This document shows positions 47,734-56,450 of a stretch of DNA of 64,000 nt, one piece after another; position 1 is the first letter of the stretch; each line of letters starts with the position of its first letter. Where the stretch lies: assembly GCF_001693485.1 (NCBI RefSeq), contig NZ_MAXC01000012.1, positions 1-64,000 of the forward strand, in the 5' to 3' direction. Origin of the DNA: Bradyrhizobium sp. LMTR 3. Its GTDB lineage: Bacteria > Pseudomonadota > Alphaproteobacteria > Rhizobiales > Xanthobacteraceae. Made by a program: the position numbers and the translations under genes. Under the pieces are notes generated by a model that saw only the letters and a program-made list of their open reading frames with translations, was not told the origin of the DNA and did no database searches.

Positions 47734-49575
47734 TTACCGGATCACGGCCGGTCCCGGATCCGGCACGGCGACGTCGAGCACGCGCAATTGCACGCGCTCC
47801 GAACCCTGGAAGCGGTCAACCGCGAGCGATCCTGCCACGTGCAGAAGCTGGCCGCGGTTCTGCGTCAGCGCGTGTCCGAGCTTCTGTCCGACCGCGCGGA
47901 ACGCGATGCCGTTGACGATGGCGCCGTCGCCGGACTTGAAGCGCACGCGCAGATGCGCCTGGCCGACTTCGTCGGCATAGACGAGCTGATGCGCCGGCAG
48001 CGCGATCACCGGCTCCGGATTGGCTGCGCCGAACGGCCCGGCGCGGTTCAGCGTATTGGCGAATTCCACGGTCACGCTGCGCGCGCTAACGGCGCCATCG
48101 ATGAACAGCTCGTTCTCATGGCGTGACTTGGCGACGTCCTCGGCCAGCGCGTTTTCCATGAAGGCACGAAACTCCGCGAGCTTCTCTTTGCGCAGAGTCA
48201 CACCCGCGGCCATGGCATGGCCGCCGCCCTTCATCAAAAGCCGCTCCTTCACCGCCTGCCGCACGGCCTTGCCGAGATCGACGCCCGAGATCGAGCGGCC
48301 CGATCCGGTGCCGATGCCGCCGGGCTCGAGCGCAATGGCAAAAGCGGGACGCGCAAATTTCTCCTTCAGCCGCGAGGCAACGAGACCGACGATGCCGGGA
48401 TGCCAGCCTTCGGCGGCGGTGACGATCACCGCGCCCTTGTCTTCGAGCCCGAGCGAGGCCAGCGCCTCGGCCTCGGCTTGCGCCTCTGCCGCCTGCTCGA
48501 TGACGCGGCGCTCGCCGTTGAGACGATCGAGTTCGGCCGCGATCCGCGCGGCCTCCGAGACATCGCCCTCCAGCAAGAGCCGCACGCCGAGATCGGCGCG
48601 CCCGATCCGGCCGCCCGCATTGATACGCGGCCCCAGCATGAAGCCGAGATGCCAGGCTTCGGGCGGGCCGTTCAGCCGCGCCACATCCATCAGCGCGGTA
48701 TGCCCGACATGGTCGCGCCGGCGCATCGCGATCAGGCCCTTGGCGACAAAGGCGCGGTTGAGCCCGGTCAGCGGCGCGACGTCGGCCACGGTGCCGAGCG
48801 CCACATGATGCAGCATGCCCAAAAGATCCGGCTCCGGCCGCTCCGCGCTCCAGAAGCCGCGGCCGCGCAATTCCCGGTTCACCGCCACCAGTGTGATCAG
48901 CACGAGACCGACGGCGGCGAGATGTCCAAGCCCGGAGAGATCGTCCGGCCGGTTCGGATTCACCAGCGCGTCGACCTCCGGCAACTCATCGCCGGTCTGG
49001 TGATGGTCGATGACGACGACGGATAGGCCGAGCTTTCGCGCTTCCGCCAGCGGCTCGATGCTGGTGGTGCCGCAATCGACGGTTACCAGCAGCGTTGCAC
49101 CCTTGGCGGCCAGCCCCCGCACCGCCTCGACGTTGGGGCCATAGCCTTCAAAGATTCGGTCCGGGATGTGGATCAGTGGATCGAGCCCGCAATGGCGCAG
49201 ATGCCAGGCCAGCAGCGCCGCGGACGTGGCACCATCCACGTCGTAGTCGCCGAAGATCGCAACCTTTTCCCCGCGCATCGCGGCATCGGCGATGCGTTTG
49301 GCCGCCTGTTCCATCTGCGTCACGGTGTGTGGATCGGGCATCAGTTTGCGGATGGTCGGATCGAGGAAGTCCTGAACCTCGTCGATTCCGACATCGCGGC
49401 CTGCCAGCACGCGGGCCAGCATTTCCGGCAACTGATAGCGCTGGGTGACCGCCAGCGCCCGCGCAGCTCCCCTGACGTCAAGCCGGTCGCGCCACAATTT
49501 GCCTGTCGCCGAACGCAAGACGCCGAGAAACGCCGGCGGCAATTCAACGGGAAGTGCGGATGCGGGAAGGATCAT
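47734..49575 (-). CDS. recJ: Single-stranded-DNA-specific exonuclease RecJ
   Basis: A 613-residue DHH-family 5'-3' exonuclease. Motifs: AIFGDYDVDGATSAALL (motif I), LLVTVDCGTTS (II), VVVIDHHQTGDELPEVDALV (III, DHH), LGHLAAVGL and HHVALGTVADVAPL (IV), and the DHHA1 motif LMKGGGHAMAAGVTLRKEKL. A C-terminal OB-like domain completes the usual length. It degrades single strands in RecF-type recombination and mismatch and base-excision repair. Confidence 0.95.
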   Translation of the reverse strand: MILPASALPVELPPAFLGVLRSATGKLWRDRLDVRGAARALAVTQRYQLPEMLARVLAGRDVGIDEVQDFLDPTIRKLMPDPHTVTQMEQAAKRIADAAMRGEKVAIFGDYDVDGATSAALLAWHLRHCGLDPLIHIPDRIFEGYGPNVEAVRGLAAKGATLLVTVDCGTTSIEPLAEARKLGLSVVVIDHHQTGDELPEVDALVNPNRPDDLSGLGHLAAVGLVLITLVAVNRELRGRGFWSAERPEPDLLGMLHHVALGTVADVAPLTGLNRAFVAKGLIAMRRRDHVGHTALMDVARLNGPPEAWHLGFMLGPRINAGGRIGRADLGVRLLLEGDVSEAARIAAELDRLNGERRVIEQAAEAQAEAEALASLGLEDKGAVIVTAAEGWHPGIVGLVASRLKEKFARPAFAIALEPGGIGTGSGRSISGVDLGKAVRQAVKERLLMKGGGHAMAAGVTLRKEKLAEFRAFMENALAEDVAKSRHENELFIDGAVSARSVTVEFANTLNRAGPFGAANPEPVIALPAHQLVYADEVGQAHLRVRFKSGDGAIVNGIAFRAVGQKLGHALTQNRGQLLHVAGSLAVDRFQGSERVQLRVLDVAVPDPGPAVIR

Positions 49576-49878
49576 GATGCCTTCGAGAGATAGGGGCTAA
49601 GCGGGCTGTCGGCAAACGCAAACGGCGACGATGGCAGGCAAACGAATCGTATGCGGCAACGCCGGCACAGCCTCGGGCACCGCGGCCCTGGGCCATGCCG
49701 ACAAATGCGACTTGCACAAAGAAGATGCAACTTCATCAGGTAAAACTACCCGCAAGCCGCCGGAACTTAAACCAATCGTTAGCCATGATCCCCGACAAAG
49801 GAGTCGAATACGCTTCGCTTGAGTCCCGCCGATCCGCAGAAGATCGACATCCGCACAAAGACTGAGGAATTCCCGCCA
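49576..49878. other. Intergenic region
   Basis: These 303 bases separate divergent recJ and the MCP-like gene; presumably promoters only. No repeat or structured RNA recognised. Confidence 0.4.
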
Positions 49879-50973
49879 ATGTCCGTCGCGCTTCGCTCCC
49901 ACACCGCAACGACCGCAAAACAGCCGGCCAAATCAGCGGGCACCGAGGACGAATCCGACGTTTCCGCGCTGATCGCGAGATTGACCGCCGAGGTCAACCA
50001 GGTCGCCTGCGAGAAGACCAAGTCGATCCAGAAGATCACCAACCAGATGAAGATGCTGGCGCTGAACGCGCTGATCGAGAGTTCGCGCGCCGGCGCGCAA
50101 GGTGCGGGCTTTGCGGTGGTGGCGCAGGAAGTCCGCAACGTCGGCCAGCAGGTCGAGACGATTGCCCGCGAGCTGGAAAGCCAGCTCACCAACCGGACCG
50201 GCAATCTGATGAATTCGATCGCGCAGATGGCCGACCGTTCGCGCGGCGAGCGCATGGTCGATCTGTCGCTCAACGCCATCGAGCTGATCGACCGCAACCT
50301 CTATGAGCGCACCTGCGACGTGCGCTGGTGGGCAACCGATTCCGCCGTGGTCGATTGCGCGGCCGCGCCGCAGGCTGCCGCCGTCAACCATGTGTCGGAA
50401 CGGATGGCGGTGATCCTCGGCGCCTATACCGTCTATCTCGATCTCTGGCTCTGCGATCTCGACGGCAATGTACTGGCCAACGGCCGCGCCGATCGCTTTG
50501 GCGTCGTGGGCCAGAACGTGGCGCAGACCAAGTGGTTTCGCGCCGCGCGCGCCTTGCGCTCCGGCGACGACTACGCCGTCGGCGACGTCGAATGCCAGCC
50601 TTTGCTCGGCAACGCTCAGGTCGTGACCTACTGCGCCAGCGTCCGCGAAGGCGGCAAGGCGAACGGCAAACCGACCGGCGTGCTGGCGATTCATTTCGAC
50701 TGGGAACCCCAAGCCCGCGCCATCGTCCAGGGCGTGCGCGTCGGCGCGGCCGACAGGGCGCGCGTGCTGCTGGTCGATTCGAATTTCCGGGTGATCGCGG
50801 CGTCCGACGGCCAGGGCCTCCTCACCGAACGTATTTCACTGCAGCTCGAAGGAAAGCGCTCCGGCTTCTACCAGGACCGCTCCGGAGCGATGGTCGCTTT
50901 CCACGCCACGCCCGGCTATGAGACCTACAGGGGCCTCGGCTGGTTCGGCGTGATCCAGGCCGGCGCGGGATAG
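49879..50973 (+). CDS. Soluble methyl-accepting-chemotaxis-like protein with C-terminal sensor
   Basis: A 364-residue protein with no membrane segment. Residues about 50-95 carry the MCP signalling tip: ITNQMKMLALNALIESSRAG then AQGAGFAVVAQEVRNVGQQV, closely following the QTNLLALNAAIEAARAGE consensus. The helical arms around it are short. Residues about 150-364 form a PAS/Cache-like sensor (YLDLWLCDLDGNVLANGRAD, YCASVREGG, GVLAIHFDWEPQARAIVQGV, RVLLVDSNFRVIAASDGQGL). The tip lies before the sensor, the reverse of ordinary receptors, with no HAMP domain or CheR/CheB site seen. GAGGAATTC precedes the ATG. No che genes nearby. Confidence 0.85.
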   Translation: MSVALRSHTATTAKQPAKSAGTEDESDVSALIARLTAEVNQVACEKTKSIQKITNQMKMLALNALIESSRAGAQGAGFAVVAQEVRNVGQQVETIARELESQLTNRTGNLMNSIAQMADRSRGERMVDLSLNAIELIDRNLYERTCDVRWWATDSAVVDCAAAPQAAAVNHVSERMAVILGAYTVYLDLWLCDLDGNVLANGRADRFGVVGQNVAQTKWFRAARALRSGDDYAVGDVECQPLLGNAQVVTYCASVREGGKANGKPTGVLAIHFDWEPQARAIVQGVRVGAADRARVLLVDSNFRVIAASDGQGLLTERISLQLEGKRSGFYQDRSGAMVAFHATPGYETYRGLGWFGVIQAGAG

Positions 50974-50998
50974 GCAGCGCGATTGCGACAGCGTAGCG

Positions 50999-51082
50999 CG
51001 TAGGATGGGTGGAGCGAAGAGATACCCATCAACTGCGGTGCGCGAAGGTGATGGGTTTCGCAAGGGCTCAACCCATCCTACG
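50999..51082. repeat. Palindromic intergenic repeat (CGTAGGATGGGT family)
   Basis: Arms CGTAGGATGGGT (50999-51010) and ACCCATCCTACG (51071-51082), with inner GATACCCATCA / TGATGGGTTTC. Common family in Bradyrhizobium; fills a gap between convergent genes. Confidence 0.8.
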
Positions 51083-51103
51083 AGCTAAGCCCTACGGAAA
51101 TCG

Positions 51104-51823
51104 CTAACACCCCAGCCGGTCGGCGATGCCGCCGAAATCCTCGGCAACGATGTCCCAGTCGCCCGTCGCCTCGAAATCATACTTCTGGTGCGGGCCGTAT
51201 TCGGTCGGTCGCGCGACGAAGGCGGTCTTGAGGCCGTTCTGCTGCGCGGCTTTCAGATCGCCGTTGTGGGCGGCGACCATCATCACCTGCTCCGGCGGCA
51301 GGCAGAGCAGCTTGGCGGCGCCGAGATAGGTTTCGGGATCGGGCTTGTAGTGCTCGAACAACTCCGCCGACATGATGAGGTCCCACGGCAGGCCGGCGAA
51401 TTTTGCCATGTTGGTCAATAGCGCGACGTTGCCGTTGGAGAGCGGCGAGATGATGTATTTTGTCTTCAGCCGTGTCAGCCCGGGCACGCTGTCGGGCCAC
51501 GGATGCAGGCGGTGCCAGCCCATCGTCAGGTAGTGCAGATCGGCGTCGCTCAGCCCCTTGATCGCGAATTGCGCGACCAGTTTTTCCAGCGAGCGCCGGT
51601 GCAGCGTGTCGAGGATCTGATAGCCGCGTTCGGGATGTTTGCGCACCTCATCCATCGAGGCCATGTAAACGCCGCGCCAGCCGTCGACCAGCGCGGTCCA
51701 GTCGGCCTTGATGCCGGAGGTTTTCGACCACTGTGTGAAATCGTTGATGAGACTGGTGCGCCAGTCGACGACGGTGCCGAACACGTCGAACACCAGCGCT
51801 TTTACTGCGGAAATGTCGGACAT
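51104..51823 (-). CDS. Haloacid dehalogenase, type II
   Basis: A 239-residue HAD-superfamily L-2-haloacid dehalogenase. The nucleophile motif is ALVFDVFGTVVDWRTSL (first Asp), then IISPLSNGN (Ser), HYKPDPETYLGAAKLLCLPP (Lys) and MMVAAHNGDLKAAQQNGLKT. The NGD in place of the phosphatase DxxxD is typical of dehalogenases. It would hydrolyse 2-halo acids to 2-hydroxy acids. GGGAGG precedes the ATG at 51823. Confidence 0.92.
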   Translation of the reverse strand: MSDISAVKALVFDVFGTVVDWRTSLINDFTQWSKTSGIKADWTALVDGWRGVYMASMDEVRKHPERGYQILDTLHRRSLEKLVAQFAIKGLSDADLHYLTMGWHRLHPWPDSVPGLTRLKTKYIISPLSNGNVALLTNMAKFAGLPWDLIMSAELFEHYKPDPETYLGAAKLLCLPPEQVMMVAAHNGDLKAAQQNGLKTAFVARPTEYGPHQKYDFEATGDWDIVAEDFGGIADRLGC

Positions 51824-51846
51824 GCGGGCCTCCCGTTTTTCTTGTT

Positions 51847-51950
51847 GTCGTTCCGGGGCGCGCGCAGCGCGAACCCGGAATCCATTCGGCCTCTGACTCC
51901 ACGGATGAATGGATTCCGGGCCCGCGCCAAGAGGCGCGTCCCGGAATGAC
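51847..51950. repeat. Palindromic intergenic repeat (GTCATTCCGGG family)
   Basis: Arms GTCGTTCCGGGGCGCG and CGCGTCCCGGAATGAC, and an inner pair GGAATCCATTC / GAATGGATTCC. Same family as 61426-61530. It lies just downstream of glpX, between it and the dehalogenase gene on the same strand. Confidence 0.85.
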
Positions 51951-51955
51951 ATCCC

Positions 51956-52957
51956 TCAATCCAGATGAAACTTATCCAACTGCCGGTGCTCCGCCTTGAT
52001 ATAGCGCACCGTGCCCGTCACCGAGCGCATCACCACCGTTTCGGTCTCGATCACGTCATCCTTGCGGAATTTGACGCCCGTCAGCAGCGAGCCGGTCGTG
52101 ACGCCGGTTGCCGCGAACAGGCAGTCGCCCCGCACCATGTCCTCGATGCCGTAGATCATTTTCGGATCGGTTACGCCCATCTTGTGCGCGCGCTCGCGCT
52201 TCTCCTCGCTGTCGAGGATCAGCCGACACTGCATCTGGCCGCCGATGCAGCGCAGCGCGGCCGCAGCCAACACGCCCTCGGGCGCGCCGCCGGTGCCGAT
52301 ATACATATCGACGCCGGTATTATCGGGATCGGCACAATGGATCACGCCGGCCACGTCGCCGTCGGTGATCAGCCGCACCGCTGCGCCGGTCGAGCGGATG
52401 CTGGCGATGATGTCGGCGTGGCGCGGCCGATCGAGCACCAGCACCGTGATCGCCCCAGGCTCGACGCCTTTGGCTTTGGCAAGCCGGCGGACATTGTCAG
52501 CAGGCGACGCATCGAGTTCGACCACGCCCTTGTCGTAGCCTGGGCCGATCGCAAGCTTCTCCATATAGACGTCGGGTGCGTGCAGCAGCGTGCCGCCATC
52601 GGCCATCGCCATGGTGGCAATCGCGCCCGGCATGTTCTTGGCGCAGAGCGTGGTGCCTTCCAGCGGGTCGACGGCAATATCGACCTGCGGACCGGCATTC
52701 AGCCCGACCTTCTCGCCGATGAACAGCATCGGCGCCTCGTCGCGCTCGCCCTCGCCGATCACGATGGTGCCTTCGATCGGCAGCTTGTTGAGCTCGCGGC
52801 GCATCGCGTCCACTGCGGCCTGGTCCGCCGCCTTCTCCTGGCCGTGGCCGCGCAGCCGCGCGGCCGAAACGGCTGCACGTTCCGTCACCCGCACGATTTC
52901 AAGCGTGAGGATGCGCTCGAGCAGCAATTGCGGCGGAACGGAAATATGGGTCGACAT
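51956..52957 (-). CDS. glpX: Fructose-1,6-bisphosphatase, class II
   Basis: A 333-residue GlpX-type enzyme. Metal-binding motifs are VIGEGERDEAPMLFIG and DIAVDPLEGTTLCAKNMPGA, followed by DGDVAGVIHCADPDNTGVDM and YIGTGGAPEGVLAAAALRCI. It dephosphorylates fructose 1,6-bisphosphate in gluconeogenesis and the Calvin cycle (as SBPase/FBPase). Third gene of the alaC-hom-glpX run. Confidence 0.95.
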   Translation of the reverse strand: MSTHISVPPQLLLERILTLEIVRVTERAAVSAARLRGHGQEKAADQAAVDAMRRELNKLPIEGTIVIGEGERDEAPMLFIGEKVGLNAGPQVDIAVDPLEGTTLCAKNMPGAIATMAMADGGTLLHAPDVYMEKLAIGPGYDKGVVELDASPADNVRRLAKAKGVEPGAITVLVLDRPRHADIIASIRSTGAAVRLITDGDVAGVIHCADPDNTGVDMYIGTGGAPEGVLAAAALRCIGGQMQCRLILDSEEKRERAHKMGVTDPKMIYGIEDMVRGDCLFAATGVTTGSLLTGVKFRKDDVIETETVVMRSVTGTVRYIKAEHRQLDKFHLD

Positions 52958-53034
52958 CGGCTCACTCCTTTAAACCTGCACAGGCCTCTCGGCCCGCATT
53001 CAATCCTTTGGCACGCAATCCGTTCGGATTTGCG

Positions 53035-54354
53035 TCAGTTCTTTTCTATTCGTATCACCTGCGGCCGGCCGCTGATCACCTTGTCGCGCTGCACCGCCTC
53101 CAGCGCACGATAGACCGCGTCCTCGGACGTCGCGTAGGTGATCAGGATGACCGGAACCGGTGCGGCTTTCTTCGGCGCGCCGTTCGCATCGACGCCCTCG
53201 GGGTGGCGCTGCACGATCGATTCCAGCGAAATCTTCTGCTCGGCAAGGCGGGTGGCGATGGTGGCGGCGGTGCCGGCGAGATCGCGCGCCATCAGGCGGA
53301 TGTAGTAGCCGCCCTCGTGCCGCTCCATCGGCGCCTTGGTGGTGTCGCGCAGCCGTTCCACCGGGCGTCCGAACGGTTTTGCGCGAATGCCGCGCGCCAC
53401 GTCGGCGATGTCGGCGACGACGGCGGACGCCGTCGCGGCGCCACCGGCGCCCGGCCCCACCAGGGTGATCGGGGGAATGCCCTCGCCGTCGACGGTCACC
53501 GCGTTGGTGACGCCCATCACCTGCGCGATCGAGGACGATTTCGGCACCATGGTCGGATGCACGCGCTGCTCGATGCCTTTGGCGGTGCGCACCGCGACCC
53601 CGAGCAGTTTTACGCGGTAGCCGAGCTCTTCGGCGGCGCGAAGATCCTCCGGCGCGATCGAGGAGATACCTTCGACATAGACCGCGCTCTGCGCCACCTT
53701 GGTGCCGAAGGCAAGACTCGCCAGAATCGCGAGCTTCTGCGCCGTGTCATGACCATCGACATCGAAGGACGGATTGGCTTCGGCATAGCCCAGCCGCTGC
53801 GCGTCCTTCAGGCATTCGGCGAACGACAGGCCTTCCTGCTCCATCCGGGTCAGGATGTAATTGCAGGTGCCGTTGAGAATCCCATAGACGCGGTTGACGC
53901 CGGTGCCAGCAAGCCCTTCGCGCAAGGTCTTGATGACGGGAATGGCGGCGCCGACCGCCGCCTCGTAGTTGAACGCGCCGCCGTGCTTCTCGGCCGCCTT
54001 CGCCAGCCGCACGCCGTGCTTGGCTATCAGCGCCTTGTTGGCTGTTACCACCGACTTGCCGGCCTTCAGCGCAGCCTCGATCGCCGACAGCGCCGGCTCG
54101 CCGGAGCCGCCCATCAGTTCGACGAAGCAATCGATGTTGGCATCGTTTGCCAGATCAAGCGGGCTTTTCGCCCAATCGATGCCGCGCAGATCGAGCGAAC
54201 GCTTCTTTGCTTTCGAGCGCGCGGTGACGGCAACGACGCGCACACCGCGCCCGCTGCGCTCGGCAAGCATCCGCGACTGCTCTTCGATGAGGCGGACGAC
54301 TTCGGCACCAACAGTGCCGAGCCCCGCGATACCCACTCTCAGGGGTGCGACCAT
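53035..54354 (-). CDS. hom: Homoserine dehydrogenase
   Basis: A 439-residue homoserine dehydrogenase with a C-terminal ACT domain. The Rossmann start is RVGIAGLGTVGAEVVRLIEE; catalytic-domain segments are VVTANKALIAKHG, GILNGTCNYILTRMEQEGLS and NPSFDVDGHDTAQKLAILAS. The ACT domain (residues about 350-430: GYYIRLMARDLAGTAATIAT) suggests feedback by threonine. ATG at 54354. It reduces aspartate semialdehyde to homoserine on the way to threonine and methionine. Encoded 27 bp after the aminotransferase. Confidence 0.95.
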   Translation of the reverse strand: MVAPLRVGIAGLGTVGAEVVRLIEEQSRMLAERSGRGVRVVAVTARSKAKKRSLDLRGIDWAKSPLDLANDANIDCFVELMGGSGEPALSAIEAALKAGKSVVTANKALIAKHGVRLAKAAEKHGGAFNYEAAVGAAIPVIKTLREGLAGTGVNRVYGILNGTCNYILTRMEQEGLSFAECLKDAQRLGYAEANPSFDVDGHDTAQKLAILASLAFGTKVAQSAVYVEGISSIAPEDLRAAEELGYRVKLLGVAVRTAKGIEQRVHPTMVPKSSSIAQVMGVTNAVTVDGEGIPPITLVGPGAGGAATASAVVADIADVARGIRAKPFGRPVERLRDTTKAPMERHEGGYYIRLMARDLAGTAATIATRLAEQKISLESIVQRHPEGVDANGAPKKAAPVPVILITYATSEDAVYRALEAVQRDKVISGRPQVIRIEKN

Positions 54355-54381
54355 GAATGAGAGAACCTGCAATAAAAGGAA

Positions 54382-55602
54382 TTAGCGCCGGTTGGCGAGA
54401 GGAACCACGTTGTGCAACGTTTCAATGCCGCTTTCAAGGAAGCGGCGCACCCCGCGCGCGGCCTGGCGGATGCGCTGCTCGTTTTCCACCATGGCGATGC
54501 GGACATAGCCCTCGCCATGCTCGCCGAAGGCAACGCCGGGCGAAACCACCACGCCCGACTTCTCCACCATCAGGGTCGCGAACTGCATGCTGCCGACGCC
54601 TTCAAATGCCTTGGGCAGCGGTGCCCAGGCGAACATCGAGGCCTGCGGCGGCGGGATCTCCCAGCCCGCCCGGCCGAACGATTCGACCAGCGCGTCGCGG
54701 CGCCTGCGGTAGGTGTCGCGCATCTCCTTGATGCAATCGTCCGGCCCGTTCAGCGCGGCGGTGGCCGCGACTTGAATGGGCGTGAACGCGCCGTAGTCGA
54801 GGTAGGATTTCACCCGTGCCAGCCCGGCGATGATCCGCTCGTTGCCGACCGCAAAGCCCATGCGCCAGCCCGCCATCGAGAACGTTTTCGACATCGACGT
54901 GAATTCGACGGTGACGTCGATTGCGCCGGGAACCTGCAGCACCGAGGGCGGCGGATTGCGGTCGTCGAAATAAACTTCGGCGTAGGCCAGATCCGACAGG
55001 ATGAAGATCTCGTGCTTCTTCGCGAACGCCACCAGATCCTTGTAGAAATCGAGCTCGGCGACATAGGCGGTCGGATTGGAGGGATAGCAGACGATCAGCG
55101 CGATCGGCTTCGGGATCGAATGAATGATCGCGCGCTCCACCGCCTCGAAAAACTGCGGCGTCGGTTCCGAGGGCACCGAGCGAATCACGCCGCCCGCCAT
55201 CAGAAAGCCGAAAGCGTGAATCGGGTAGCTCGGATTGGGGCACAGCACGACGTCGCCGGGCGCGGTGATCGCCTGCGCCACATTGGCAAAGCCTTCCTTC
55301 GAACCCAGTGTCGCAACGACCTGGGTATCCGGATTGAGTTTTACGCCGAACCGCCGTCCGTAATAGGCGGCCTGCGCCTTGCGCAGGCCGTTGATGCCGC
55401 GCGAGGCCGAGTAGCGATCGGTCCGCGGCTTGCCCAGCGTCTCCTTCAGCTTCTCGAGCACATGGGGCGGCGTCGGCAGGTCCGGATTGCCCATGCCCAT
55501 GTCGATGATGTCGGCCCCGGCATTGCGCGCGGCCGCCTTGGCCTGGTTGACCTTCTCGAACACGTAAGGCGGCAGACGGCGAATGCGATAGAAATCTTCC
55601 AT
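54382..55602 (-). CDS. alaC: Class I/II PLP aminotransferase, AlaC-like
   Basis: A 406-residue aminotransferase. PLP-lysine motif SMSKTFSMAGWRMGFAVGNE, the opening YRIRRLPPYVFEKVNQAKAA and GMGNPDLPTPP, TLGSKEGFANVAQAITAPGD and ALIVCYPSNPTAYVAELDFY. It resembles the AlaC/YfdZ glutamate-pyruvate aminotransferases, which are often listed as LL-diaminopimelate aminotransferase. First gene of the operon with hom and glpX; the precise reaction is inferred. Confidence 0.88.
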   Translation of the reverse strand: MEDFYRIRRLPPYVFEKVNQAKAAARNAGADIIDMGMGNPDLPTPPHVLEKLKETLGKPRTDRYSASRGINGLRKAQAAYYGRRFGVKLNPDTQVVATLGSKEGFANVAQAITAPGDVVLCPNPSYPIHAFGFLMAGGVIRSVPSEPTPQFFEAVERAIIHSIPKPIALIVCYPSNPTAYVAELDFYKDLVAFAKKHEIFILSDLAYAEVYFDDRNPPPSVLQVPGAIDVTVEFTSMSKTFSMAGWRMGFAVGNERIIAGLARVKSYLDYGAFTPIQVAATAALNGPDDCIKEMRDTYRRRRDALVESFGRAGWEIPPPQASMFAWAPLPKAFEGVGSMQFATLMVEKSGVVVSPGVAFGEHGEGYVRIAMVENEQRIRQAARGVRRFLESGIETLHNVVPLANRR

Positions 55603-55803
55603 GGGACCCTTGCTCCGGACAACCGGCAGGACAGAATCGGACGGAACCTTCGCGTGCTACGAAACCCGATCGGCTTCGTCCAAAAATCGCGCCCAATCAA
55701 GGATTTGGAGCGAATTCAGGCGCGAGGTCTCTAGGCTCTGGACCCGCAATGCGGTTGAATTGGGTTCTTTTACCATGGGAGCCCGGCAGCGCCAGTTTTT
55801 ATA

Positions 55804-55847
55804 GCGTTTTCAAGCGAAGTGGAGACCGGTTCGCGTGAAGAAAACGC
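55804..55847. repeat. Short palindromic dispersed repeat
   Basis: GCGTTTTC (55804-55811) and GAAAACGC (55840-55847) enclose AAGCGAAGTGGAGACCGGTT, a sequence related to 25758-25815. It is widespread in Bradyrhizobium genomes. Confidence 0.65.
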
Positions 55848-55865
55848 GTCCAAACTAAGGCTATC

Positions 55866-56159
55866 TCACTTCTTGGCCGGTTTTGGCGGGGTAGCGGCGG
55901 CCGCCTGACGGTCGCGAGCGGCGGTCAATTCTGCCTGGATTTTAGCCAACTCGGCCGGCTTCATTGTCTCCTCGTTGCGGTCCGGCGGCAGGTCGTGAAT
56001 CGGTAGATAGCCACCGGCTTCCTTCGGACGCTCCGGCGCGTCAGCCGGCAGGCCGAAGCCCGGCATATCGGCGATCTGGGTCGAGCAGCCGCCGAGCGCA
56101 AACGCCGCCGCAAGCAGCGTGGCAACCGACCACAGCCTTATCGTTCGATCCACCGGCAT
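55866..56159 (-). CDS. Small lipoprotein
   Basis: A 97-residue lipoprotein. The signal and lipobox read WSVATLLAAAFALGGCSTQ (LGGC, lipidated Cys at about 24). The mature part is hydrophilic, with PERPKEAGGYLPIHDLPPDR and a helix ELAKIQAELTAARDRQAAAA, then a Pro/Lys tail. Start at 56159 (MPVDRTIRLW). Widely conserved in Rhizobiales as a short lipoprotein; function unknown. Confidence 0.8.
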   Translation of the reverse strand: MPVDRTIRLWSVATLLAAAFALGGCSTQIADMPGFGLPADAPERPKEAGGYLPIHDLPPDRNEETMKPAELAKIQAELTAARDRQAAAATPPKPAKK

Positions 56160-56398
56160 CCGTCCCGGAAATCCCCAACTACCTGATGCAGCGCACACGC
56201 ATCGCGACGACATCTATGCGCTGGTACGAGCCTTGCAACGCCAAACCGTCCCGCGGCGTTGATTTCGCTAGAACCGTTCAAACCATTGTCGCCCGAAACG
56301 ATTAAAGCCCAAAGAGCAAACCGAGCCGATGCGGCTGCAATGTGTCGGTCAGAACACAGAAACTTTATCGCAGTGCAACAGGGTTAACCGAAACTCTT

Positions 56399-56419
56399 GT
56401 CACCAATCGCCGCGGTGAC
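56399..56419. promoter_or_regulatory. Inverted repeat upstream of phaC
   Basis: GTCACC-AATCGCCGC-GGTGAC: 6-bp arms, centred 42 bp before the phaC ATG, with a TATAGT -10-like element at 56436. A possible operator (for a PhaR-like regulator or other); weak. Confidence 0.35.
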
Positions 56420-56450
56420 GAATGCGAAATGAAGCTATAGTGTCCTTGAT

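Noticed and set aside
53008..54360. 450-codon plus-strand frame opposite hom
   Set aside because: No recognisable domain; homoserine dehydrogenase motifs are on the minus strand throughout.
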